A model generated the notes under the pieces. That model made no database searches and was not told where the DNA came from. It saw only the letters and a list, made by a program, of their open reading frames with translations. The position numbers and the translations under genes were made by a program. This document shows, in pieces, positions 38,661 to 52,120 of a stretch of 64,000 nucleotides of DNA (positions are counted from its first letter, which is position 1; each line of letters opens with the position of its first letter). Source of the stretch: Kuschelorhynchus macadamiae (Eukaryota > Arthropoda > Insecta > Coleoptera > Curculionidae); the NCBI GenBank assembly GCA_030620095.1, contig JAUTXW010002153.1, positions 128,501-192,500 on the forward strand. Reading direction: 5' to 3'.

Positions 38661-39048
38661 AATCTAAACAAATAAACCACTTCATACATAAAACCCTGTA
38701 CATTTCAGTAATAGCATAAACCCAAACTCGGTACAGCAATAAAAATCTAAGTAAATACAAAAAAAAGAAAAAATTGTCTCGTTTTTATCTATCAGAATTC
38801 CAGACGTGCCGAAGTTATTCCAATCTCAAAACTTTCGTAAAACTGACATGTTTCCAAGATACGTACTCTGTTTAATATTAATTTTGTTTTAAATGTATTT
38901 TTGTTTTAATGATCGTAGTTTGTTTTAAATGTAATGTTTTTTTGAGTGATGTTTTTTCAATAATGTTTCAACCATTTTAAAATTTAAATACTAACTATAT
39001 ATGTTTTTATTGTAGAAAATAAATATCTTGAGAAAGCTCAATATAATG
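38533..39048 (+). repeat. Penelope-like element, right terminal repeat
   Basis: 516 bp, inverted relative to 36593-37108. It starts inside the C-terminal coding region (near AAATATCGAAAACACACAAT) and ends AAAGCTCAATATAAT. Identity with the left arm is high with small indels. Confidence 0.9.
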
Positions 39049-39059
39049 AGCGAAACGTC
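39028..39059 (+). ncRNA. hammerhead-like ribozyme remnant
   Basis: At the element end, TTGAGAAA (39028-39035) resembles the CUGANGA box with two mismatches. GCTC/GAGC (39036-39039 with 39048-39051) forms stem II, and GAAAC-GTC (39052-39059) matches the second conserved core plus the cleavage triplet. Penelope-like elements are known to carry hammerhead ribozymes in their terminal repeats. The changed first box suggests low or no activity. Confidence 0.45.
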
Positions 39060-39060
39060 G

Positions 39061-40192
39061 ATTGAATTATAGTTTTACTTCTAAGTTAACCTATGCCCAA
39101 GAAAATAATTAACAAAATATTTATATATGGTTAAAGAAAAAAAACCACATAAATAAGTAAATAGTTTAATTTCATTGGCTAATTTGATACCAATTATCTT
39201 ATCAAAGAAACTGAAATTATCTTTATTAAAACATAATTACTGTGACGAAAAAAAGCTTTTATATTATAAAGTAACTGACTTGGGTCTTACTGTACATATA
39301 ATGTCGATGTTACAAAGCAACTAAAAGTTGTTTTTTTTTTCGCGAATAAATAAAAAAGCTGGTATATAAGGAGCTTTTATTTTTAATGGTATACACTGCT
39401 AAATTTTTGAAATGTCGCATACCCTTGCCTCATTGACGCGAATTCGCGAAATTATTTTAATAAAAGTGGTATTTAGTACCGATCATTTAAATATGTAAAA
39501 TATTGGTTTTCTTTACTTTAAATATTATTGTTATTGTTAACATTAAATTTGCAACCCAAGTTTTCAGTCGGTTGAGATATATTTTAGTTTTAATTTATAC
39601 GTTCAATTCGGACCCACCCCAGAGATGCCATAATAACTGTTCAATCTGCAAAAACTATCAGGAAATTTAACTCTACTTATTTCAAAATGCATTTTTAGGT
39701 ATAATATTAAGCGGATATTTAATATTTTGCAAAATGGTAAAGTAATAAATAAAAAAAGGACAAAATGTGCTGCTAGGGTATTTTAAATGGTTTTACTCAA
39801 ATAGCTGTTAAAAGTTAATTTTTGTGGTTTGTGAGGCGAAATAGCCTATCTAAAAATTTTAATTGGTTTTCACGTCAACCAAATAGAATCCAAATAAACT
39901 CGGATATAACACAAGCTAAATGTAAATTTAAAAGAGACATGCCACATTTCTGAGCCTCAATCCGAATATGTTTGCAGATACCTTACAAGAAAACATTTTA
40001 AAATATATAATTATGTAAACACTAAAAAAAAAAATATAAAAAACCTGTTATAAATATTATTAAACATATAAACTCTTTTTTTATTTTCAGTGAAAATTTT
40101 ATAAAGTTGTAACGATTTTGTCCATTAGATAAAAATTATTAGTTGTACTTGTGTGCAACAAACTATGTATGTAAATAAATCTTAGAAGTCGA
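39061..40192. other. non-coding, no feature recognised
   Basis: AT-rich sequence after the Penelope element. No coding or structural signal that I can support. Confidence 0.4.
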
Positions 40193-40575
40193 TTTTAATC
40201 TACTTCTGATTGTCGTATCGATTTGAAATTTTACAAGTGTGAGTAATTCGGATGTTAATACAATAATTTGGTACCATCGAGCTGATTAGATCAGTATCAG
40301 GTGTTATCGCTCGATTTTAATTTAGCTTTAATTATCGTATCTATTAGAAATTTCGTAAGTGAATGTAATTCGGCTGATAATACCATAATTTGGTACAGTC
40401 GAGCTAATCTGACAAACTCGATGGTACCAAATGGTACCGCTGGTATCAGCTAGTAAACCCCATTTTGTACCCATTTGGCAAGTTTTGACGAGCTCAATAC
40501 AAATGGTACCGATGGTACCTGCTTAGTACACCTGTCGAGTTTGTGCTCATTTGGCTGGTTTTCACGAGTCCAATA
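40193..40575 (+). repeat. two nested pairs of tandem repeats
   Basis: First pair: 40193-40312 and 40313-40419, both TCGATTTTAAT...TGTAATTCGG...AATTTGGTAC...TCGAGCT. Second pair: about 40425-40500 and 40501-40575, both AAATGGTACCG.TGGTA...CATTTGGC.GGTTTT-like...ACGAG..CAATAC. The GGTACC boxes are repeated throughout. Non-coding. Confidence 0.7.
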
Positions 40576-42000
40576 CATTACCCGTAATATGTTAAAGATA
40601 TTTTAAGACTAAAATTTCAAAAATAAATTGTAGATTAAGAAAAATTAGAAAAGACGCACTAAAAAATATATTTTGTTACGATATATAAATTCTACCCTTG
40701 ACAATTCAATGACTATGCCAATAGATCAATATAGCTACATTGTGGATCCAACAAGACATGGCAACATTTAGGCCACCCTAAATGGATGAAGGCTTTAAAA
40801 GCTACAGGAAAATCTGCACATGGATGATAAACATGTTTAAGAAACATTTCTATTTAGAGATAGCTCGTCGAAATAAGAAATAAATGTTTTTTTTTCCAAT
40901 TTATAAATGTAAGAAATAGAAGGTTTATTGCCAGGTTTTAAACTTCCAAAGTAAATATCATCATTAGCACATGCATTAAAATTAATAAACAAAAACGATT
41001 TATCTAAATATTCGATTTTAGCAGCAAATGTGCAAATATCAGATTTTTGATTCTGCAGTGCTTTTACAAGTAAGGACCAATACTCAAAGCATCAATATTT
41101 TCTCGACAATAATGATAATCAGGAAGCTTAATAGCTGCACTGACATTTGTTTCGACATTACTAATTTGTTCCAAAATGTTTTTCGTATATACGCTAGCTT
41201 TTTAATTTTTTTTTTAAGAAAATTTCCCTACTTTAAGTCGGTGCTCGCGTCTAAAAGTTCATATATTTATTTAAATAGAATATAACTATTAATAATTAAC
41301 CTTATCCCAATCCCAATATAAAAAGTTACTTTTAATATAAATAATATTTTACCCAGTGTTTGTCCCAATGAATTTGATAATTTTTTAATGTAAAGTGAAA
41401 TTTTACCAATCATTTTAACAAAAAAGGAACGAGCCACTTTTTTTATAAAAAAAAAGAAATTTTTGTATTTTCAGTATCTTTTAACACAATAACTTCTTAA
41501 TATAACACAGACGTCTGACGACAGTCCGCATACGACCCTCGATATTAAACGAAGGCCGTGGCAGGATATATTTACTGTCTGGAATTTCTTTACATCAACC
41601 AAAAAAAAAACATAACCTGGGCTCTCCAAAAACGCAGTCTGATATTTAAAACACAACTATATACAAAATTAAGAGTACAAAAAGTAAAAGAAAAAGTTTT
41701 GATAAAACAAAATCTAGAAATTGTCTTTTATCCGGCACTTTCCTACTAACAGATTCCACCACACACATATAACGTAGTTTATATATCCATATAGTTATTT
41801 AGGAATAAATAAACACATTGTATAAATGTCATTGTACGCAAGTACCTATTAATCTATGTAATATGCCGATAATAAAACCGAATTTTGCCAAATTCGTTTT
41901 TAATTTTTTTCCGACTTTATTTGAGCTTTTAAAAAACCGAGATCATATTTTTACCGCAACTTTTCTGCTCTACACGATGTTATATTCAGATTTTAAATCT
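40576..42000. other. non-coding, no feature recognised
   Basis: AT-rich; open frames at 41028-41285, 41558-41749 and 41818-42111 show no motif and no codon structure that I trust. Confidence 0.4.
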
Positions 42001-42145
42001 GACCTTTCGTCTTCCGAGACCCATCATCAACTTTATTTTTCTAAATATGGACCTGGATTTTTTATTTCTAAATTTACATTAAAAGCATTCGTATTTCAAA
42101 AGAGGACTTGATGATGGGTCCCGGAAGGCGTAACGTTCGATCGAA
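42001..42145. repeat. inverted pair of hammerhead-like motifs
   Basis: Arms 42009-42032 (minus strand) and 42109-42132 (plus strand) share TTGATGATGGGTC-CGGAAG. Minus strand: TGATGATGGGTCTCGGAAGA then CGAAAGGTC gives a hammerhead-like order (TGATGA, GTCT/AGAC stem, GAAA, GTC). The plus copy has a damaged core (GTAAC instead of GAAAC). Probably the terminal repeats of another Penelope-like or retrozyme-like relic. No ORF lies between them. Confidence 0.4.
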
Positions 42146-42551
42146 ACTTGATTAGGTCGTCTTGTAGAGACAAAAAAGTGGCAATAAAAATAATTTTAGT
42201 TTTTCAAACCCTTTTCAAATCAAATTAAAAGAAAATAATTCGTTTTTTACGAATATTTTCGAAATTACTTGGAATTTTCTAAATTTATCAACGACATATT
42301 ACTTGACACAAGAGTTTTTCTAATTTAACCCACATCGTATTTCTTATAGTCTACGAGATTCCTGTAGAGGGCATTCTTATATGGGTTGTGGAATTCGTTA
42401 CGAGAGATGTTCCGAGTAAAGGCCAATTTACCGATTTTTTCTAAATTTATTTTTCTTCACATCCATTTTGAATGTATTTTCTACCGGTTTGGCGATATTT
42501 TTATTACAAATATAAATATTTCTTTTCCACAACTTTTTTTGTCCGGATTTA
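42146..42551. other. non-coding, no feature recognised
   Basis: No gene, RNA or repeat that I can name. Confidence 0.4.
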
Positions 42552-42724
42552 ACATACATGCATACATAAATTCATACATACAAATAGACATGCATGCATG
42601 CATACATAAACACAGACATACATACATACTTACGTACATACACATACACTTGCATACATACATACAAACATATATACATACATACATACATACATACAAT
42701 CAAACATATATACATACATATAAA
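42552..42724. repeat. imperfect (CATA)n microsatellite
   Basis: CATACATA-type tetranucleotide repeat with interruptions (CATGCATG, CACAGACA, CTTACGTA). Frames through it are artefacts. Confidence 0.95.
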
Positions 42725-45457
<2,733 letters not shown>

Positions 45458-46080
45458 GTACGTCGCGTCGTTTTAAAAGCATATCTTTCTTATTTATCGT
45501 AGTTAAAATACGTTTCTTTCAGGAAAATACTCAGAAAAATACGCCTGTTATTTCTAAAAATAAAACACGTTGTGCAACGTGCGGAAAACCGCGTGAATTT
45601 TCCTCGGGAATAATATAAAATACCGCGCTAATCAACATAGCAAATCATCAGCTAATAATCATATCGCGTCGCGGCCGAGTGAAGCAGCGCGACCACCACC
45701 TCTGACCGGCGCGAACATTTGGTGGGATCTACAAATCATTTAAAAGCGCGTTCGCACCTTAAGTTCGCCAGTCGGTGGAGTTCAACCGGCTCGAAGCTTC
45801 CAGCCGTCGACTGACGGGTTAGCCAGCAGCAGCACTAGGAAGGTGAGACCACTACCACTACTAGGACCTAAGGAAAGAACCGGCCAGCGTCGTCTCCATT
45901 CACCGACGCCCATAGACGTCGCGACGTACTACCATGCGGCCAGGATATTAGTAGGTATAGGAAAGGTAATAACAGGTGGTATATTGATAGAGGCTATCTC
46001 TCCCACATTCACCTTAATGCATACACTTTTTCTCTCACTCACACATACCTTATACGCTTATATATACACACACACACACA

Positions 46081-46285
46081 TAAAATCCTTCCTTCGCAGC
46101 CAGGGCCGAGGTCCAAATAGCGGACTGGCTGTTCTCGCCATGTCTTTAACACTATACATAAAATCCTTCCCTTGCGACCAGGGCCGAGGTTCAAATAGCG
46201 GACTGGTCGTTCCCGACATGTCTCTTACACACACAAAATTCCATCCTTTGCGGTCAGGGCCGAGGTTCAAAAAGCGGAGTGACCG
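46081..46285 (+). repeat. three ~77-bp units forming covarying hairpins
   Basis: Units start TAAAATCCTTCC at 46081, a second at about 46158 and a third at about 46235. Each has the fixed loop GGCCGAGGTYCAAAWAGCGGA flanked by a 6-7-bp stem. Stem 1: CAGCCAG (46097-46103) with CTGGCTG (46125-46131). Stem 2: CGACCAG (46175-46181) with CTGGTCG (46203-46209). Stem 3: CGGTCA (46251-46256) with TGACCG (46280-46285). The arms change together while the loop stays fixed. A 3' half unit (TCCAAATAGCGGACCGACCG) follows the (CA)n tract near 46349. Confidence 0.85.
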
Positions 46286-46297
46286 TTCTCGGCTTTT

Positions 46298-46301
<4 letters not shown>

Positions 46302-46346
<45 letters not shown>
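46302..46346. repeat. (CA)n microsatellite
   Basis: 45-base CA run that has replaced the 5' half of the fourth hairpin unit. A shorter CA run lies at 46066-46080. Confidence 0.95.
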
Positions 46347-46347
<1 letters not shown>

Positions 46348-47015
46348 ATCCAAATAGCGGACCGACCGTTCCCGCCGTGTCTTTTCACACACCCACACGC
46401 ATACCCATGCATTTACTTACCATCATCTACACCTGAGATTGACTATACCGATAACCCTTAGTATGTAATCTGGTAAGGTATCGCAGTGTACCCGGACCAG
46501 TCCGCTCCACCAGTGCACGCGCATTAATGATGGGAACCGGCGCGGGCACCCGCATAACCGCACTACCGTTCTTTGGAGAGTTTACCGTTTTAACCGATCT
46601 TAATTATTGTTATAGTTATTAGGTAATTGCATATATCCGTCTCTTTCTAATGCATACATTCCCTTTCTCTCTCGCACTCACTAGGGTTTACTTTTATTTT
46701 TAGTTATGGGCTAGGCTTAGGTTATATTGGGATAGTTGAAACGTTAATACATAGGATTATGTCTTGTTTACGACATTGGTGTTTTATTTCTCTCTCTATC
46801 CCGTCAACCTTTAGTGATAATGTCTCTCTCTTTTGCATTGCCCTCTGGTTAACCTTATCCACTGTATAAAATCTACCTGTGGGCGTTTGTGGGCCCTTTA
46901 CCACATAAATCCAAAGGATGGCGCCCGAGATTCACCTGTTGGATACTTTAAGTACTATAACCGACCGACCGATGTTTACCTAAGATCACCGAAGTACCGG
47001 AGTGCGCCACAAAAA

Positions 47016-47033
47016 TGGCGCCCGAGCAGGGAC
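47016..47033 (+). other. tRNA-Lys-type primer-binding site
   Basis: TGGCGCCCGAGCAGGGAC matches the complement of the 3' end of tRNA-Lys(UUU), the primer of several retroviruses and gypsy-type elements, with one difference. A shorter partial copy, TGGCGCCCGAG, lies at 46919-46929. Confidence 0.6.
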
Positions 47034-48566
47034 TGTTTTGCGCATGATCGAGAGGACATTTTGGGCTCATGGGTGTTTGTTTTTGTGTTTTTGTTTTTTG
47101 GGTAACTCCTTGCGGTAATCCCCTGACCGACCCTGTTGTCTGGCCACCACTGCGTCAAAAACCGGGAAAAATTAGTTTTAGGTGAAATTTTGTTGTCCTC
47201 GTATAGAAGAGCCCAAAACTGACCGACATTTCGAACATTCTTACTGCGCATGCGCATATCAAAATGGAATCGATTTTTCGTTTCAGAGCCCTATCTCAAA
47301 AGACCTGGAAGTTATCGCCAAATTTCGAATTTTCTAACTGAATTCTAAAGAACAATGTTTTTACATGTTCCCCGGACCGAAAAATGCGGAAAATACCCGT
47401 TTTCCTTAACGCTAGTTCTGCACATTAGCAGAAGCTTCTCTCCGATTTCATAAGATGCACCTCTTTTCCGACTAAATCGAGGTAGCTGATTCCATTTCTG
47501 AAATTAGTTTTGGGAAACCCTAATTAGATTCCAAGAAATACGTCACAACCTAGCCTATGCCCCTCTCTAACCACGAACTTCAACCGTACGGCGCACTCTG
47601 GAACGAGACTGTGTTAATCTTTGGACATTTGGCAAAATGTGAAAATTATAATAATAATAAAGTAATAACATTTATTTTATATATTTCAGGGGAATATGTT
47701 TTTAGGGCTATGAAAGTTGGGTGTTTTAGAATTGTACAGAATAGTAAAATTTTTATGACAAGTTCTAGGTAGTTCATATTTTGATTTTTTAAAATTAAAA
47801 TTAACTTTATCATTACATTGTGTTTTCAGATGATTTGTTTTAGTTTTTAAACAACTTTAAATTGCATACTGTTTGACGTTTTCTCTATGACCATAAATGT
47901 CAAATAAGTGAATTTATATTGCAAGCAAAAATTAATTCTTAATTATCATATATTTATCCAAAGCATTCCACAAAACTAATGCCAGTGCATAATAGACCAA
48001 CATGTCCACTTAACAAACACATAATAAAATGCTGCCCCAATCTGCCCCCTTAAGGGAAAGTAATGATGAATGATTTAATTATGTAATTTTTCTCGAGTTC
48101 CTAATGATTTTAATTTATTCAATCTTGCAAAATAATCAAACATAGTGGGTAATAAATGTAGTTAACGTGTTAAATTCAGTATAAAATGCTGTCGTAACCT
48201 GCCCCCTCCCCTAAAAGAAAATAATTAAAATTTAGTTAAAATAAGATAAATTTTTATAGGGGCGAATATTCATTTGTAATTTTTCAAATTCATCGAAAGT
48301 TTACCAACATTTTTTTATGTTTAAAATAAAACACACACCACAGCATTTTATGCATATTTTAAGTCTGCTTAATGTACAACGTCTGCTTCTAACGAGCTAG
48401 TGGTTTCTTTGTTTACATCGGGGAAATCCAAAGCTGTAACAAAAAATACGTGCAGCTAATAAATTCCCTAAAAAATGCTGCCAGAATATGCCACATGAAA
48501 GACAGTAGTAAAAAGACTTCTTTTAATCAACTCTTTCAAAAGTGTTATAAATTATTATTTAACTAA
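47034..48566. other. non-coding; loose AAAATGCTG repeats
   Basis: After the primer site no gag is found. Phrases of the type AAAATGCTGYC...CTGCCCCC...AAAG recur near 48026, 48183 and 48473. No gene. Confidence 0.4.
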
Positions 48567-49213
48567 CGGGTATCCGCGGCTTCGCCCGCGTATTGCAATA
48601 AGGATGGGATATAAAGATGTATTTAAATTGCCTTGTTGATCATTTTTTTTAACACCTTGTATTATTTTTAAAATATCCTAAAACAGGTAATAATGTTATA
48701 CTACAAAATACAAGTATTCAAGCGTTTTCCTGAAAAACTGACTGTTTTTTAAAGAAAAAATATTGTAGTAATTAAAAGGCTTTTTTACAACCCTGAAATT
48801 TCAGTTTTAAAAAGCCTTTCTTATTGCACCTCTATACTCTAAAATCAACTTGCGAAAATTCAGCTTTTTACGTCAAGCGGTTTGAACAGGATCGTAATTC
48901 ACCGAGACCTGATTTTTTAAAACACCCTGTATAAATGAAAAAAAAAAATTTGAAATGAGTACCAAAATAAAATAAAATACACTGTTCAAGCGTTTTTCCA
49001 AATAGCGTCTCGATTTTCAAATAAAAAATATTGCTATATTTAAGGGCGGTTCACCCCCTTGGTATTTGATTTTTAAAAAATCCCTTCTTACCCAAGTTCT
49101 ACAACCTACAATCAACCTGTTTACCAAAATTCAATTCTTTATCTCAAGCGGTTTAAACAGGGTAGTGTTTAAGGTGTCAGTGGTCAGTTAATTAAGCTTT
49201 TTATTAGTATAGA
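48567..49213 (+). repeat. RTE-type 3' tail / short repeat
   Basis: Starts ACGGGTATCCGCGGCTTCGC, the typical conserved start of insect repeats that end like RTE LINEs, and ends TTTATTAGTATAGAT. Two internal sub-repeats share AGCGGTTTRAACAGG (about 48877 and 49148) and CACCCTGTAT occurs at 48923. Non-coding. Family call is from memory. Confidence 0.5.
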
Positions 49214-49340
49214 TATCGTAGTTAGCCGTGACTTATCGGATATTGTTTTGTATTTTAAATTCGACATTTTAAAATTATTATTTAGTGTCCTGTTTTAGAT
49301 AATACAAGTATTATTAGCTTTTTGTTAAACCGTTTAAAAT

Positions 49341-51137
49341 ATGGATTTAAATAATTTAACAAATCAAACTTTCTTTATACATTTACGGGATAATAATATT
49401 GATTTTAATAATTCTCAAAGATTATCAAATTATTTAATTGAAGCTTTTAATATAAGAAACGAATGTAGTGTTAAACAGTTAACAGTAAAGTTGCAAAAAT
49501 ATTGTCATTCATTATCAAACAGTGACAACAACTCGTTGGGTGATCGACAAAAGAGAAGAAGAACGGGATATTTAAAACAGTATCCTCAGGAACACATTGA
49601 TTTTGCTGCTAGGAAAGGACTGAAATCAACGGATGCCCGATTTGTTTATGATTTCTTGCAGACATACCTGAGCATGCTCTGACAATCAGAAAGTTTTATT
49701 AATCAATTCTGAACTCAGAAGAGAAAGTTATGTCAAAAGAAGAAGCTTTAAGTATTTTTGTTGCAGCTGATCTATCAAAATACCAATATAACATAATTCG
49801 AAGTCATTCAGAAAATTTTCCCAGTTATTATCAAATCCAAAAAGCGAAGTCAGATTGTTACCATGCAAAAGACACAATTGAAATAACCGAATCGTTTGTC
49901 AAGGTAAAAATGCAGTCAGTTTTAACTCAAACTACCACTAGATTAATCGAAACATTGAATAAGCCGAGTTTGCAAAATAAAAATTGTGTTTTATTTTCTA
50001 AGTGGGGTTGTGATGGGGCATCTGATCAGGCACAATACAATATGACTTTGAATAATAACGAGTCTGATAATAGTGTTTTTATATGTAGTTTTGTGCCTAT
50101 TAAATTATGTGATGCAAATGACAATGACTGTGTTCTTTGGAAAAATGAGCATCCATCTTCTACAAGATATTGTAGACCTATCTAATTTCACTTTGCCAAA
50201 GAAGATGATATTTTGGTAAAAAAAATTGTTGGTGAAATTCAGCAAGAAATTACCGAATTGTTACCCACTATTTACAAAGACATTACAGTAAGTCATGTTT
50301 TGTCCTTTACAATGATCGATGGAAAAATTATTAATATTATGACTGATACCAAATCCTCAATGAGATGTTTTTTGTGTAATTCGTCACTAAAGGAGATGAA
50401 CAATTTAGATCTCGTAACAAAAAAAAACAATCAACAAAAATAATCTTTCTTATGGAATTTCGCCGCTGCATTTGTGGATTCGGTGTTTTGAGTGCTTGTT
50501 GCACATTGCTTACAATTTACCTTTTAAGTCTTGGTCAGCTAAAACTACTGAACAGAAAACTCTGAAAAGTGAACGAAAAATTGAAATACAGAATAGTTTT
50601 AGAATTCAAACTGGTCTATTGGTCGACGTTATTAAACAGGGAAAGGGAACCACAAATACCGGAAATACCGCCAGGAAGTTTTTCGCTAACCCAAAGCTCT
50701 CCTTAGAAATAACAGGTCTGAATGAAGAACTTATTAATAGTTTCGGCGTTATTTTAAAAACGATTGCTTGCGGCGAAAATATAAACATCGAAAAATTTAG
50801 AAAATATTGCTTAGAAGTTGCCGAACAATTCATTAACCTGTATGGATGGTTCTACATGTCAGTATCTGTTCACAAGTTATTAATTGACGGAGCGGATATT
50901 ATACAAGAAGCACCATTACCTATCGGACAATTAAGTGAGGAAGCTCAAGAAGCTAATCATAAACTTATAAGATCCTACAAAGAAAACCACTCGAGAAAAA
51001 TTTTAGGAAAAGCCAGCAACGAAGATGTATCTCTTCTTTTAGCTTCTGATCCTTTAATTACAAATTTGCGATCTAATTTTAGCAGTAAAAACAATCTTCC
51101 AGAAGAAGTGGTTTTCTTTAGAATTAAAGTTTGTTAA
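49341..51137 (+). pseudogene. Transib transposase (RAG1-related), broken
   Basis: A near-complete transposase in three frame-connected pieces. 49341-49682 (ATG start) is the N-terminal helical part. 49730-50443 includes FSKWGCDGASDQAQY (first catalytic Asp, codon 50012-50014), PSSTRYCRPI, TMIDGKIIN (second Asp, codon 50318-50320) and the CFLC zinc pair. 50472-51137 includes WIRCFECLLHIAY, TGNTARKFF, LSLEITGLN, SVHKLLIDGA and LPIGQLSEEAQEANHK, which carries the catalytic Glu. This is the DDE order of Transib, the family from which RAG1 arose. Breaks are a frame change near 49690, a TAA at 50183 and a frame change near 50445. I did not find the RSS-like CACAATG/CACAGTG termini. Confidence 0.88.
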
Positions 51138-51924
51138 TAAATTTTACTATAAAAATTGTCAATAAAGTGATTTTGTATTATTTTTAGATTAATATCATTC
51201 AGTCTACTGATATAGTACGGAAAAACTACTCTTGTATATATAGTTAAGCTTTAATAATTAAGCTGAATAGTAAAATTGCATATTTTAATGTCCTGCGATG
51301 AGAATATCAAATAATAATATAAAGTTAACTAAATTGTTTTAAACAATGTTTATATCCCCACTATTAATTACTTTTTAACAAAAATGATAAAAACTGATAA
51401 AAGCTAGAAATTTACCTCATGTGTTGGTCATGAAGATGAAACATGAATAATTTTTTATTTGTTTATTATTTTACAGTTGTTTATTCTCTTGCTGCTTAAA
51501 TTAATGGCTTTCATTAATTTAGTTTTTTTTATAAAAATATAAACTAATATAAAACATTTTTAAAAGGTTTTCTGAAAGGATAATGTTAGTCCTAAAACCA
51601 GTTTAAAGTTTTTTACATATGTATCTGATTACAAAATATCATATGAAAATTTAAAGTTTTCAGCATTTTCTGATCCTATTTAATAATATAATGGCCAAGG
51701 GTGAAAACAGTATTTTTGATAATAAATAATAGTACATAAATATTATTTGTTAAATTACAAAAATTGAAAGTTTTTTTAAAGAAAAAATAAGTTACATGCT
51801 GAGGATGATCTTCAATAAGTCTGAAACGGTGAGTGAGTGAATAGATTCAAAACATTGCACCACAGACCCATACTATTATGTATCGTTGAACTCGTCTTAA
51901 AGCACACTATCATAATTTGTAATA
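51138..51924. other. non-coding, no feature recognised
   Basis: AT-rich sequence downstream of the transposase, presumably including its 3' UTR and the right terminus, which I could not place. Confidence 0.4.
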
Positions 51925-52120
51925 ATATATAGTGTGTCCTATTTAAAATAAGAAATTTTATTTTAGCCAAAGCAAAATGCAGCACCCTGTATAAAGGAAA
52001 ATATATTAAATTAAAATTTCAAAATAACCTAAGAGATATGTGTTAAATTTTTCCTCTATATTTTATAGTTCTCTAGATAGGGGGATATATATGATATCTT
52101 ATTTTAGACACCCTGTATGG
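51925..52120. mobile_element. MITE-like element with CACCCTGTAT end
   Basis: About 195 bp with imperfect inverted ends: TAGTGTGTCCTATTTAAAAT on the left, and on the complement of the right end ACAGGGTGTCTAAAATAAGA. A second CACCCTGTAT occurs internally at 51983. Non-coding. Confidence 0.4.

Noticed and set aside
46190..46200. tRNA-like B box (GGTTCAAATAG) in the hairpin units, suggesting a SINE
   Set aside because: No matching A box at the right distance and no tRNA fold; the phrase is the fixed loop of the hairpin units.
45843..46436. 198-codon open frame
   Set aside because: It follows the ~77-bp hairpin repeats and (CA)n; its repeated peptide comes from the DNA repeat and no motif is present.
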